DNA of 64,000 nucleotides from Shinella granuli (GTDB lineage: Bacteria > Pseudomonadota > Alphaproteobacteria > Rhizobiales > Rhizobiaceae): assembly GCF_004341885.1 (NCBI RefSeq), contig NZ_SLVX01000001.1, positions 310,001 to 374,000 on the forward strand, given 5' to 3'. The position numbers and the translations under genes are program-made. The notes beneath the pieces are model-generated. The model was not told the DNA's origin. It saw nothing but the letters and a program-made list of their open reading frames with translations, and searched no databases. Shown here piece after piece: positions 51,822 through 60,654 of the stretch (the first letter of the stretch is position 1; the number at the start of each line of letters is the position of its first letter).

Positions 51822-52207
51822 GCGATCCAGTCATTGAGGTTGTAGGTGTTGGAGATGCGCGCGACCTTGCCGTCGCGGATCTCGAAGAAGGCGCCGGCGG
51901 GCAGCACATAGGTCTGGCCGTTGGCTTCCGGCAGGCCCTCGTCGGTGGCGAGGTACTGGCCGTTGACGGTGAACTCGGCCGCCCCGCGCGTGCCGTCGTC
52001 GTTCGACATGATGACGATGTCCGTCAGCGTCTCGCGGTAGCTGCGGTTCATGTGCGCCATGAAGTCGCGGAAGGTGTCCTTGCCGACCTGGCGGCCGCCC
52101 TGGTTGATGTCGTGGATGACGTCCTCGTGCAGGAGGTCGAAGAAGGCCTCCATGTCCTGCCTGTTGAAAGCATCGTAATAGGCGCGGATCGTCTCTTTTG
52201 CTGGCAT
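51806..52207 (-). CDS. SnoaL/NTF2-like (ketosteroid isomerase-related) protein
   Basis: 133 residues, soluble. Pattern of the NTF2-like fold: TIRAYYDAFNRQDMEAFFDLLHEDVIHDINQGGRQVGKDTFRDFMAHM, then FTVNGQYLATDEGLPEANGQTYVLPAGAFFEIRDGKVARI. Such proteins are small-molecule binding or isomerase-like. The ATG at 52207 has AGGGA upstream; an ATG at 52219 with GGAAG is an alternative. Convergent with the serine hydrolase gene (16-base overlap) and divergent from the GNAT gene. No further assignment. Confidence 0.78.
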   Translation of the reverse strand: MPAKETIRAYYDAFNRQDMEAFFDLLHEDVIHDINQGGRQVGKDTFRDFMAHMNRSYRETLTDIVIMSNDDGTRGAAEFTVNGQYLATDEGLPEANGQTYVLPAGAFFEIRDGKVARISNTYNLNDWIAQVGA

Positions 52208-52289
52208 GTCATCCCTCATATCGTTGTCTTCCGGGCGGAGCCCGTCCGCCTTATAGCATTGTTCAAATCGTTGGGAATATTCGCGGATC

Positions 52290-52877
52290 ATGCAGATCAA
52301 GATTGTCCATGGCGCGGCCGTGACGCCGCATATCGCCGATCTCGCGCGCCTGCGCATCGACGTCTTCCGCGCCTTCCCCTATCTCTACGAGGGCAGCGAG
52401 GACTACGAGGCGTCCTATCTCGCGACCTATGCGCAATCGCCCGAAAGCCTCTTCGTGCTGGCGCTGGACGGCGCGCGCATCGTCGGCGCCTCGACGGGGG
52501 TGCCGATGGCGGACGCCTCGGAGGTTTTCCAGGCGCCGTTCGTTGCCGCCGGCATCGATCCGGCAAAAGTCTTCTATTTCGGCGAATCCGTGCTGCTTCC
52601 GGCCTATCGGGGCAGGGGGCTCGGCGTGCGGTTCTTCGAGGAGCGCGAGGCCTATGCCCGGCGCCTCGGCCGTTTCGACTGGTGCGCCTTCTGCGCCGTC
52701 GATCGCCCGAAGGACCACCCGCTGCGGCCGTCGGAGTACGTGCCGCTCGATGAATTCTGGGGCAAGCGCGGTTATGAGCGCCGCGCGGATCTCGGCACCC
52801 TGCTCGCCTGGCAGGATATCGGCGCGGCGGAGGAGACGGAAAAGCCGATGACGTTCTGGCTGAAGCCGGCACGGTAG
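52290..52877 (+). CDS. GNAT-family N-acetyltransferase
   Basis: 195 residues. GNAT elements: LARLRIDVFRAFPYLYEG (helix 1), LFVLALDGARIVGAST (strands 2-4), and the acetyl-CoA loop FGESVLLPAYRGRGLGVRFFEER with the Q/RxxGxG/A motif RGRGLG. The C-terminal third has FDWCAFCAVDRPKDHPLRPSEYVPLDEFWGKRGY, a long insertion seen in a subset of Rhizobiales GNATs. Substrate unknown. The promoter lies in the 82 bases shared with the SnoaL-like gene. Confidence 0.84.
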   Translation: MQIKIVHGAAVTPHIADLARLRIDVFRAFPYLYEGSEDYEASYLATYAQSPESLFVLALDGARIVGASTGVPMADASEVFQAPFVAAGIDPAKVFYFGESVLLPAYRGRGLGVRFFEEREAYARRLGRFDWCAFCAVDRPKDHPLRPSEYVPLDEFWGKRGYERRADLGTLLAWQDIGAAEETEKPMTFWLKPAR

Positions 52878-53024
52878 CCCCTCAACCGGCTGCCGCCCAT
52901 GCCGATCCGGCTTCCTGCAAATCGCAAGGACGTCAATATTCAGACGACAATGGGGAGGAAACGCGCTCCGCAACCCCCTTCGCCCCGCGTGCGGGGAGAA
53001 GGTGCCGGCAGGCGGATGAGGGGC
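52877..53024. repeat. Composite palindromic repeat R6 (left unit decayed)
   Basis: The right unit is intact (CGCCCCGC-GTGCGGGGAGAAGGTGCC, outer gcggatgaggggc). The left unit retains only gcccctcaaccggctgccg and has lost its core hairpin. It lies between convergent genes (GNAT, lytic transglycosylase). Confidence 0.7.
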
Positions 53025-53030
53025 AGATCC

Positions 53031-53960
53031 TTACCTCAGGCCGGTCTCGTCCAGCAGGCCCTTGCGCTTGGCATGGTAGTAGTAGCCGGCCGCATAGAGG
53101 CGCACGGCGCCGTCATTCTTGTCGTCGGCCACCATCCAGGCGCCGCGCAGGTATTTTCCGGCATATTTGATGTTCGTCTCGGCGTCGAACAGGCCTTCCG
53201 GCGGGCCTTCGTAGCCCATGCTCCTGGCCGTGGCGTACTTGATCTGCATCAGCCCGTAATGGCCGCGGTTGTAGGCCTTGGGATTGTAGGTGCTTTCGCG
53301 CTTGACGACGCGGTGCAGGAGCGATTCCGGTATGCCGTAGAGCGCGGCATATTTGCTGATGATCGCGTCGATCGGCGTGCCCGACTTCGTGAACGGCTGC
53401 TCGGCCTGCGGAACAACAAGACGGGTCTCCGTCGTCAGCACGGCATTGCCCGCCAGTGCGGGTTTTGCCATCGGCACGATCTTGCGGCTGGCGACGAGCT
53501 GTTCGAGCCCTTCGGGCTCGCCGCTGTCGAAGCCGGGTTCCATGACGGAAACGCCGATGACGGTGTCGTAGCCCTGCTGCGTTTCGGTCGCGACGCCGGC
53601 GACGTCGTTGCCGGCAAGTGCGGCGGTGGCGGCCGCGGCGCCGGTCATGGGCCTGGCTTCCGCAAGGGCCGAGACGGGGACGGCAGCGTCCGTGGTGTCG
53701 CCTGCGACGGCGATCGGCGTCGGCAGGGCGTCCGGCGTGTTTTCCGTGCCCGGCTTGGCGTCGGGCAGGGCGGCGTAGGAGACTTCCGTCGTCGCGCCGT
53801 CGGCGGCGGCGATATCCGTGGTTTCCGCCGATGCGGGCGTCACGGTCCTGGCCGAGGTCGCGTCGTCGGCAACGCTGGCGCAGCCGGCCAGCGTCGCAAG
53901 AAGGCCTGCGCAGGCAAGCGTGGCAATGCGTGCCGGACGGGAAACGGGGGTATCAGCCAT
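53031..53960 (-). CDS. Lytic transglycosylase (SLT domain) lipoprotein
   Basis: 309 residues. Lipoprotein signal with LAGC (Cys at about 26), a long Ala/Thr/Pro-rich linker of about 150 residues, and a C-terminal SLT domain: catalytic Glu222 in KRESTYNPKAYNRGHYGLMQIKYATARSMGY, then DAETNIKYAGKYLRGAW. It is attached to a membrane and acts on periplasmic peptidoglycan. It resembles the shorter SLT protein at 58070. The ATG at 53960 fixes the lipoprotein signal at the N-terminus. Confidence 0.89.
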   Translation of the reverse strand: MADTPVSRPARIATLACAGLLATLAGCASVADDATSARTVTPASAETTDIAAADGATTEVSYAALPDAKPGTENTPDALPTPIAVAGDTTDAAVPVSALAEARPMTGAAAATAALAGNDVAGVATETQQGYDTVIGVSVMEPGFDSGEPEGLEQLVASRKIVPMAKPALAGNAVLTTETRLVVPQAEQPFTKSGTPIDAIISKYAALYGIPESLLHRVVKRESTYNPKAYNRGHYGLMQIKYATARSMGYEGPPEGLFDAETNIKYAGKYLRGAWMVADDKNDGAVRLYAAGYYYHAKRKGLLDETGLR

Positions 53961-54092
53961 GGTCGTCGCTCTCGGTTTGCCGGGGTGCGCGGGCGCCGGA
54001 ACGCCCGCTTCTTTGCAAATCAATCGGCCGTGGCCGTTCCCCGTCCATAGCCGATCGGGCGCGAAGCGGCAACCCGTAGGCCTTGCCAAGCG

Positions 54093-54722
54093 TCAGGCGG
54101 CTGCCCGTTTGAGGCCGGCGGTGAGCAGTCCGGCGCCGATCAGCAGCGTGCCGCCGGTGCGGTTGACGACCTTCTGGACCGAGGGTTTTCGAATGGTCTT
54201 GCGGGCCGCGGCGGCGAGCAGGGCATAGGAAAAGGCGTTCAGCGTCGCGAGCACGAGGAAGGTGATCTCGAAGATCACCATCTGCGGCAGGACCGGCTGC
54301 GAGAGATCGAGGAACTGCGGCAGGAAGGCGACGAAGAAGACGATGCTCTTGGGGTTCAGCGCGGTCACCACATAGGCATGGGCGAAGATGCGGACGGGCC
54401 TTTCCTCCGCCGGTGCCGCACCCTCGGCGCCGGCCGCGACGGGCGCGCGCCACAGCTTGATGCCGAGCCAGACGAGATAGGCCGCACCCACCCATTTCAG
54501 CACGGTGAAGATCGTCGCCGAGGTGGCGAGCAGCGCGCCGAGGCCGAGCATGGAGGCGGTCATGGCGGTGAAGTCGCCGAGCGCGACGCCGGCGACGGTG
54601 GCGCCGGCCGTGCGACGCCCGTGGCCGAGCGCATAGGAGATCACGAGGAGGATGGTCGGGCCCGGAATGGCCAGCATGATGGCGGAGGCGGCGGCGAAGG
54701 CAAGCCAATGTTCGAAGGACAT
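54093..54722 (-). CDS. LysE-family translocator
   Basis: 209 residues, six hydrophobic segments. LysE/RhtB signature near the N-terminus: FAAASAIMLAIPGPTILLVISYALGHGRR, then VALGDFTAMTASMLGLGALLA, AYLVWLGIKLWRA, and FAHAYVVTALNPKSIVFFVAFLPQFLD. It exports amino acids or related small molecules. The ATG at 54722 follows GGGGAG. Monocistronic; the 167 bases up to Pfp contain a decayed copy of the 32486-type repeat wording (gcaaaaccgctgcgccgttttg) and no gene. Confidence 0.9.
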   Translation of the reverse strand: MSFEHWLAFAAASAIMLAIPGPTILLVISYALGHGRRTAGATVAGVALGDFTAMTASMLGLGALLATSATIFTVLKWVGAAYLVWLGIKLWRAPVAAGAEGAAPAEERPVRIFAHAYVVTALNPKSIVFFVAFLPQFLDLSQPVLPQMVIFEITFLVLATLNAFSYALLAAAARKTIRKPSVQKVVNRTGGTLLIGAGLLTAGLKRAAA

Positions 54723-54889
54723 GAAAACTCCCCGGATCGAGTGCAATCCGGGGAGCAAGCCATCACGAATTTTCGCCGTCAAGCGGGATCTGGAACGTGC
54801 CGCGATCTTTCGAATGCGCTCCCGCGTCCAGGATTCGTCCCGCACCGGTCGCTGTCGCAAAACCGCTGCGCCGTTTTGCGCGGCAGGCG

Positions 54890-56104
54890 TCAGGCGGCCG
54901 GCTTCCACTTCTGGCCGATGACGTCCATCACCTCGCCGAACCATTTTGCCGACGTGTCGAAGTGCTTGCCGCCCTTGATGCGCGGAAACTCGATGGTGCG
55001 CAGCTTGCCGCCCTGCCCCTCGTCATGGCCGGTGACGCCGGAGACCTTGTTGAGCGCGCTTTCGACGGCAAGGTCGGTCATGCTCTGGATGAGGCGGAGG
55101 TCGTCGCGGTTGGCGGGGGCGGAGCGGGCGTAGTAGCCGGACTTCTGCACCATGGAGCGCTCGGCGCCGAGCAGGGCGGCAAACTGCTTGGAGAACCAGT
55201 TGCCGACATTGATCGTGTCGATCTTCACATGGCCGAAGGCGTCGCGCTTGACGGTTTCGCCGGAAGCCTCCCGCTCGGCGACGATCGCATCGAGGCAGGC
55301 GCCTTCCGAAACGAAGAGGGTGACGAAGCCGGCGCGGTCCATGATGCCCTTGAGGCGCTCGGCCTCGGCTTCCAGGTTGAAGTCCAGCTCCGGCAGGTAG
55401 AGGCCGTCGATGTTCTTGAGCTGCGTGTTCATCATGAAGCCGTCGACATAGTCGTTGCCGCTGGTCTTCTCGATATAGGCACGCGCCGTCGCGGCGGTGA
55501 GCCAGCCGCAATGGCGGCCCATCACCTCGTGCACGACGAGCGTTTTCGGCGCGGCGCTCTGCTCGTTGCTGACATGGTCGAAGAAGCCGGCGCCGACTTC
55601 GGCGGCCGTCCAGGCGCCGAGCGACTGGCGGATCGGCACGACGTCGTTGTCGACCGTCTTCGGCAGGCCGACGACGGTGAGGTCGTAGCCGTTGGCGCCG
55701 AGATAGGCGGCAAGGTCGGCCGCCGTCGTGTTGGTGTCGTCGCCGCCGATCGTGTGCAGGATGGTCACGCCGTCCTTGGCGAGCCGTTCGGCCGCCACGC
55801 GCAGCGGGTTCTCGCCTTCCTTGACGAGGCCGCGCTTCACGCAGTCGGCGGCGTTGGTCAGCTTGACGCGGCTGTTGCCGATCGGCGAGCCGCCATAACG
55901 ATGGAGAAGGGGCGCCTTTTCGCGCATGTCCTTCGTGATTTCGATGCGGTCGGCAAGCAGGAGGCCCTGATAACCCGAACGATAGGCGGCGAGCTCGATG
56001 TCGGGCGCGATGTCGCTGTAGCGTTCGATGAGGCCTCCGACGGCGGACGACAGACAGGGGGCGAGCCCGCCCGCGGTCAGCATTGCGACTTTCTGCTTGG
56101 CCAT
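54890..56104 (-). CDS. pfp: PPi-dependent 6-phosphofructokinase
   Basis: 404 residues. N-terminal MLTAGGLAPCLSSAVGGLIE, then HTIGGDDTNTTAADLA; the Asp after GGD is the mark of a PPi-using enzyme instead of the ATP-binding Gly. PKTVDNDVVPIR, GRHCGWLTAATARAY (PFK signature) and AFGHVKIDTINVGNWFSKQF follow. It phosphorylates fructose-6-phosphate reversibly with pyrophosphate. Rhizobia commonly lack ATP-PFK and carry this enzyme. GAGGAGGAAAC precedes the ATG. Monocistronic and divergent from the TerB-DnaJ gene. Confidence 0.93.
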   Translation of the reverse strand: MAKQKVAMLTAGGLAPCLSSAVGGLIERYSDIAPDIELAAYRSGYQGLLLADRIEITKDMREKAPLLHRYGGSPIGNSRVKLTNAADCVKRGLVKEGENPLRVAAERLAKDGVTILHTIGGDDTNTTAADLAAYLGANGYDLTVVGLPKTVDNDVVPIRQSLGAWTAAEVGAGFFDHVSNEQSAAPKTLVVHEVMGRHCGWLTAATARAYIEKTSGNDYVDGFMMNTQLKNIDGLYLPELDFNLEAEAERLKGIMDRAGFVTLFVSEGACLDAIVAEREASGETVKRDAFGHVKIDTINVGNWFSKQFAALLGAERSMVQKSGYYARSAPANRDDLRLIQSMTDLAVESALNKVSGVTGHDEGQGGKLRTIEFPRIKGGKHFDTSAKWFGEVMDVIGQKWKPAA

Positions 56105-56342
56105 GTTTCCTCCTCGGCGTCAGCCCGTCTCGATGTGCAGTTGCTCTAGCGCAGAATCCCCGGAAGGGGAACGGCGCGGCGAACTTATCCGCACTCCATG
56201 ACGGATTGTCTTTCATGCATGGCGGGGAAAATGTTTTGGCCGGAAAATTTCGATGCCTCCACTTGATGAGGGCCATCAAAATTTTGTCATTCAAGCATTT
56301 CCCGCCTTGCTTTCCCTGCAATTGTCTGATCAAGATCACCTT

Positions 56343-57083
56343 ATGTTCCAGAATTCGCCCAGTTGCTTCATCAGTGCCGTGTGGGATCGCCTCGTCGGCA
56401 TGGTCTCGGATACCGCCAGCAATGTGCTGTCCGGCGTGGTCGAGGCCGTGCGCACGCTGTTCGAAGGCGATCCGGAAACCCGCAAGCAGGTCGCCTTTTC
56501 CGTGGCGATGATCGCGCTTTCCGCCAAGATGGCGAAGGCGGACGGCGTCGTGACGACCGCCGAGGTCGATGCCTTCAAGGACATCTTCAAGTATCCCGAC
56601 AACCAGGCGGCCAATGTCGCCCGGCTCTACAACCTCGCGCGCCAGGATGTCGCCGGCTACGAGGCCTATGCGGAGAAGATGAAGGCGCTCTGCGTCTCCT
56701 GCGAGAAGAACTGCCCGATCCTCGAGGACATCGTCGACGGCCTGTTCCATATCGCCAAGGCCGACGGCCTGATCCACGAGAAGGAAATGGCCTTCCTCGG
56801 CCGCGTCGCCGAGATCTTCGGCATGGCGGACGAGCGTTTCGAGCAGATCACGGCGCGGCATGTCCATGTCAGCGGCCGGGACCCCTACAAGGTGCTGGGC
56901 GTCAAGCCGAGCGACGACTTTGCGGAAATCCGCAAGCGTTGCCGGGTGCTTGCCTCGGAGAACCATCCTGATAGGCTGGTGGCGCGTGGCGTGCCGGCCG
57001 AGTTCCATCAGATCGCGAACGACCGCATGGCCGCGCTCAACGCTGCCTATGAGGCGATCGAGAAGGAACGCTGCGCTGCATGA
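56343..57083 (+). CDS. TerB-DnaJ (DjlA-like) co-chaperone
   Basis: 246 residues. Short N-terminus, then a TerB-like acidic-metal domain at about 50-165 (VAFSVAMIALSAKMAKADGVVTTAEVDAFKDIF; IAKADGLIHEKEMAFLGRVAEIFG). The C-terminal J-domain (about 180-245) has DPYKVLGVKPSDDFAEIRKR and the HPD tripeptide in ENHPDRLV. This is DjlA-like without its membrane anchor. It should stimulate DnaK ATPase; partner unknown. The stop overlaps the AmpD-like start (ATGA), so they are co-translated. The ATG at 56343 is preferred; an upstream extension to 56253 has no family support. Confidence 0.85.
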   Translation: MFQNSPSCFISAVWDRLVGMVSDTASNVLSGVVEAVRTLFEGDPETRKQVAFSVAMIALSAKMAKADGVVTTAEVDAFKDIFKYPDNQAANVARLYNLARQDVAGYEAYAEKMKALCVSCEKNCPILEDIVDGLFHIAKADGLIHEKEMAFLGRVAEIFGMADERFEQITARHVHVSGRDPYKVLGVKPSDDFAEIRKRCRVLASENHPDRLVARGVPAEFHQIANDRMAALNAAYEAIEKERCAA

Positions 57084-57844
57084 GCGCATTCATCTGTGAC
57101 TATGCCGGCGCGACGGCCGCGCCGTCGCCGAATTTCGGCGAGCGGGCAGGCGGGCGCACGCCGGATATCATCCTCCTGCATTATACCGGCATGGAAACGG
57201 CTGACGGCGCGCTGAAATGGCTCTGCGCGCCGGAAAGCCAGGTTTCCTGTCATTACTTCGTGCACGAGGACGGGCGCGTCGAGCAGCTCGTGCGCGAGGC
57301 GGACCGCGCCTGGCATGCGGGAAAGAGCTTCTGGAAGGGCGAGACCGACATCAACTCGGCCTCGATCGGCATCGAGATCGCCAATGCCGGGCATCCCGGC
57401 GGCCTGCCGGATTTCCCCGATGCGCAGGTCGCGGCGGTCGTCGAACTGTGTCGCGATTGTGGCAAGAGGTGGCAAATCGCCCCGGAACGGGTGCTCGCGC
57501 ACTCCGATGTGGCCCCCGTTCGCAAGGTCGATCCGGGTGAAAAATTCCCGTGGGAGCGCCTCCATGCCGGGGGTGTCGGGCACTGGGTAGCGCCATCGCC
57601 GATCGCCGGCGGGCGGTTCTTCCAGAAGGGGGACGCCGGCCAGCCGGTCGAGGCCCTGCAGACCATGCTGTCGCTCTACGGCTATGGCACTGAAATCGAT
57701 GGGGTTTATTCGGAGAAAACGGAAGGCGCCGTCGCCGCTTTCCAGCGCCATTTCCGGCCCCGGCGGGTCGATGGCATCGCCGATTTCTCGACCATCGACA
57801 CGCTGCACCGGCTGCTTTCCGCGCTGCCGCGACTGGCGGCCTGA
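57080..57844 (+). CDS. N-acetylmuramoyl-L-alanine amidase (AmpD-like) with PG-binding domain
   Basis: 254 residues, no signal peptide, so cytoplasmic like AmpD. The amidase_2 domain has His34 in ILLHYTG, SCHYFVHEDG, AWHAGKSFW, SIGIEIANAG, and the second metal pair His141/Asp151 in LAHSDVAPVRKVDPGEKFPW. The C-terminal PG_binding_1-like domain (about 190-250) has QKGDAGQPVEALQTMLSLYGYGTEIDGVY. It recycles anhydro-muropeptides and thereby often limits beta-lactamase induction. It overlaps the J-domain gene by four bases. Confidence 0.91.
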   Translation: MSAFICDYAGATAAPSPNFGERAGGRTPDIILLHYTGMETADGALKWLCAPESQVSCHYFVHEDGRVEQLVREADRAWHAGKSFWKGETDINSASIGIEIANAGHPGGLPDFPDAQVAAVVELCRDCGKRWQIAPERVLAHSDVAPVRKVDPGEKFPWERLHAGGVGHWVAPSPIAGGRFFQKGDAGQPVEALQTMLSLYGYGTEIDGVYSEKTEGAVAAFQRHFRPRRVDGIADFSTIDTLHRLLSALPRLAA

Positions 57845-57855
57845 CAGCCTATCCG

Positions 57856-57869
57856 AATATTCGAATATT
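57856..57869. promoter_or_regulatory. Perfect 14-bp palindrome AATATTCGAATATT
   Basis: It lies 12 bases after the AmpD-type stop and about 200 bases before the SLT gene, in AT-rich DNA. It is an operator candidate. Confidence 0.35.
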
Positions 57870-57955
57870 ACGGTCTGTAACAGAAGTTTACCGTTTCGCC
57901 ACATCCTGACCCGATTGGGCATGTTCTTTCCGCTTGCGTTCATCGCAGCGCAGCA

Positions 57956-57976
57956 TGCGGTCAGGGCCTGACCGCA
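57956..57976. promoter_or_regulatory. Perfect 21-bp interrupted palindrome TGCGGTCAGG-G-CCTGACCGCA
   Basis: Ten-base arms with a one-base centre, 93 bases before the SLT-gene ATG. It could be an operator or, as RNA, an eight-pair hairpin; there is no U-tract. Confidence 0.45.
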
Positions 57977-58069
57977 ATCAACGAGGATCGAGACGTTTGC
58001 GCGGGCTGCGCGGCTTGAGATGCCGCGGGCCAAGGCTCTGCCTTTGCGCCTTTTGGAGACGATGACTAG

Positions 58070-58732
58070 ATGAGAAGACTTCTTGCCGCCTTCAGTGCGG
58101 CCTGCTTTTGTGTGTCCGTTTTTTCCGCCGCCACGGCCTATGCCGAACCTTCCCGGGGCTCGGCCAAGAAACAGTATCTGTTCCAGACTTCCGAAAAACA
58201 GGAGGCCGCCGGCAAGCAGAAGCCGCGCAAGGTTTCCAGCAAGCGCAGCAACAAGCGCACGACCGTCATCGACAAGGACGGCGTGGTCGTCGGCAAACTG
58301 AAGACCTACAAGAGCACGACCGGCTACCCCAAGGCGGAGAATCCGCTGTCGGCGGAGCGCAAGACGGCCGGCTATTCCGGCCTGATCCAGACCTATGCCA
58401 AGGCCTATGGCGTGCCCGTCGACCTCGCCCATGCGGTGGTGCGCGTCGAGAGCAACTTCAATCCGAAGGCCCGCGGCAGCGCCGGCGAGATCGGCCTCAT
58501 GCAGATCAAGCCGGCCACGGCCCGCATGATGGGGTATCGCGGCGGCGCCAAGGGCCTCTACGATCCCGAGACCAACATCAAGTTCGGCATGAAGTATCTC
58601 GCCATGGCGCACGATCTCAGCGGCGGCACGACCTGCGGCACGATCCTGCGCTACAATGCCGGCCATGGCGCCAAGCGCATGAACCCGGTCTCCAAGCGCT
58701 ATTGCGGCAAGGTGCAGAGCATCATCGACTGA
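58070..58732 (+). CDS. Lytic transglycosylase (SLT domain), secreted
   Basis: 220 residues. Sec signal (LLAAFSAACFCVSVFSAATAYA). A basic linker (KQKPRKVSSKRSNKRTT) is followed by an SLT domain at about 105-215 with catalytic Glu127 in VRVESNFNPKARGSAGEIGLMQIKPATARMMGY, DPETNIKFGMKYLA and ILRYNAGHGAKRMN. It cleaves peptidoglycan in the periplasm. The 225-base leader holds two palindromes (57856 and 57956). Monocistronic. Confidence 0.9.
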   Translation: MRRLLAAFSAACFCVSVFSAATAYAEPSRGSAKKQYLFQTSEKQEAAGKQKPRKVSSKRSNKRTTVIDKDGVVVGKLKTYKSTTGYPKAENPLSAERKTAGYSGLIQTYAKAYGVPVDLAHAVVRVESNFNPKARGSAGEIGLMQIKPATARMMGYRGGAKGLYDPETNIKFGMKYLAMAHDLSGGTTCGTILRYNAGHGAKRMNPVSKRYCGKVQSIID

Positions 58733-58805
58733 CCGGCGCGACGTTTCGCGGGCTGGAATCGGCCCGCGGTCATGCTATGCCATCGGTGAAAAGCGAGGGT
58801 AGGGC

Positions 58806-59987
58806 ATGGATCGGCATTTCGATTTCGTCGTCGTGGGCAGGGGCATGATGGGGGCGGCGGCCGCACGCCACCTTGCCGCAACGGGCGCCTCCGTGGCGCT
58901 CGTCGGGCGGGGGGAACCGGCCGACTGGCAGAAGCACGACGGCGTCTTCGCCAGCCACTATGACAGCGGCCGCATCACCCGCACGATCGACCAGGACCCG
59001 GACTGGGCCCTGCTCGCCAAGCGGTCGATCGCCCGCTACCGCACCATCGAGGCCGAGAGCGGCATAGACTTCTACGGCGAGACGGGCTGCCTGATCAGCG
59101 GTCCTGCCGGCGGCGATTTCCTCACTGCCGTCGAGGCCGTGGCGAAGCGCTATGCGCTGGAGGCGCCGCTGCTCGACCGGGCGGCGCTGCGGGCGCGGTT
59201 TCCCTGGTTCGACCTGCCGGAGAGCTCGGCCGGCGTCTTCGAGGTGAAGGGTGCCGGCTATATCGATCCGCGCAAGCTCGTCGCTGCACAGGTCGCCTGC
59301 ATGGAAAAGGCCGGCGGCGTTTCCATCCTCGACGATGCCCTTTCGGTGACGGATGCCGGCGGCCGTGCCGCGGTGGCGTTGAAATCGGGCGGTGCGGTCA
59401 CCGGCGGGCGCGTGCTGGTGGCGACCGGCGGTTTCTCCCGTGCGCCCGGGCTGTTGCCGAGGGTGCCGGCCCTTGTCGTCAAGGCACGCACCGTCGTGCT
59501 GGCGCAATTGTCGCCCGAACAGGCCGAGGCCTATCGCGCCATGCCGTCCTGGATCGACGAGAGCGCCGATCCGGCCGACCATTTCTACTTCCTGCCGCCG
59601 ATCGTCTATCCGGACGGCCATTCCTATCTCAAGATCGGTGGCGATCCGACGGAGGTCGCGATCGAGGAGGAGCAGGCGATTCGCGACTGGTTCCGCGGCG
59701 AGGGGCGGCCGGAGGCGATCGTGCATCTGAAGCGCCTGCTTGCGCGGTCCATTCCCGATCTCGATCCGGTGCGTCTTGTCTCCGCACCCTGCGTCACGAC
59801 CTATACGGTGCACGGCTATCCCTATGCCGGCTTCGTGGAGGGTGATCGTGTCGCGCTCCTGACCGGCGGCAACGGGGCGGCGGCGAAGAGTTCCGACGAG
59901 ATCGGCCGCATCGGCGCGGACCTGGTGATTCGCGGAAAGATGGACGAACCGGACTACACGACGGATTTCGCGGTTCATTTCCGATAA
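58806..59987 (+). CDS. FAD-dependent amino-acid/amine oxidoreductase (DAO family)
   Basis: 393 residues. FAD-binding Rossmann motif FVVVGRGMMGAAAARHLAATG near the N-terminus, the Arg/Tyr segment SHYDSGRITRTIDQDP, GCLISGPAGGDF, GAGYIDPRKLVAAQ, VLVATGGFSRAPGLLP and C-terminal LTGGNGAAAKSSDEIG (FAD contact). It resembles sarcosine-oxidase/glycine-oxidase-like enzymes of the DAO superfamily. The substrate is likely a secondary or cyclic amine; unassignable. The start at 58806 is preceded by GAGGGTAGGGC. Monocistronic and directly upstream of rnpB. Confidence 0.85.
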   Translation: MDRHFDFVVVGRGMMGAAAARHLAATGASVALVGRGEPADWQKHDGVFASHYDSGRITRTIDQDPDWALLAKRSIARYRTIEAESGIDFYGETGCLISGPAGGDFLTAVEAVAKRYALEAPLLDRAALRARFPWFDLPESSAGVFEVKGAGYIDPRKLVAAQVACMEKAGGVSILDDALSVTDAGGRAAVALKSGGAVTGGRVLVATGGFSRAPGLLPRVPALVVKARTVVLAQLSPEQAEAYRAMPSWIDESADPADHFYFLPPIVYPDGHSYLKIGGDPTEVAIEEEQAIRDWFRGEGRPEAIVHLKRLLARSIPDLDPVRLVSAPCVTTYTVHGYPYAGFVEGDRVALLTGGNGAAAKSSDEIGRIGADLVIRGKMDEPDYTTDFAVHFR

Positions 59988-60021
59988 GACACTGGTCTTT
60001 CCTCTCGGTATCGGTTAGTCA

Positions 60022-60426
60022 GCGCCTGCCAGTTGGCCGGGCAGCCGCGCCTTGCAAGGGTCGAAAGGCCGCAGGGTGAGGAAAGTCCGGGCTCCACGGA
60101 AACACGGTGCCGGATAACGTCCGGCGGGGGCGACCCCAGGGAAAGTGCCACAGAAAGCAAACCGCCTTCTCCGGAAGGTAAGGGTGAAAGGGTGGGGTAA
60201 GAGCCCACCGCGGCCATGGCGACATGGACGGCACGGTAAACCCCACCGGGAGCAAAACCGAATAGGGATGACGCGAAGCGCGCAAGCGCTTCAGCCCGTT
60301 TCCGGGCCGGTCATCCGGGTGGGTTGCAAGAGGCCGGGCGCAAGTCCGGTCCCAGATGAATGGCTGCCACGTTCCGGCGAAAGCCGGAGCCATACAGAAC
60401 CCGGCTTACAGGCCAACTGGCAAAAA
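60022..60426 (+). ncRNA. rnpB: RNase P RNA (class A)
   Basis: The conserved core GAGGAAAGTCCGGGCTCCAC (60078-60097) and the 3' motif ACAGAACCCGGCTTACAGGCC match bacterial type A RNase P RNA. P1 is formed by GCCAGTTGGCC (60028) and GGCCAACTGGC (60411). Also visible are GCGAAAGCCGG-type loops and GGGTGGGTTGCAAGAGGCC. The 5' and 3' ends are estimated to a few bases. The RNA is the catalytic part of tRNA 5' maturation. Confidence 0.95.
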
Positions 60427-60654
60427 CCTCCTCCGCAGGACGGTTCTTCACGACGCGCCAATGCGCTGAAATCCGAAGGGTTGCGCCTGCGACCGCGCAC
60501 TCCGGGCAGATGCGGGTGCCTGCCGGTTCTCCTCCCGAATACGGGTGGCCAGGGCCCCTCGAAGGGGATGAGTGTCAGTTTGTCCCGGAAGGGCCTTGTC
60601 AGGTGAGTCCTCTTCGAGGAAAAACACCTTCTGGCCGACCATAGGGAAACAAAC

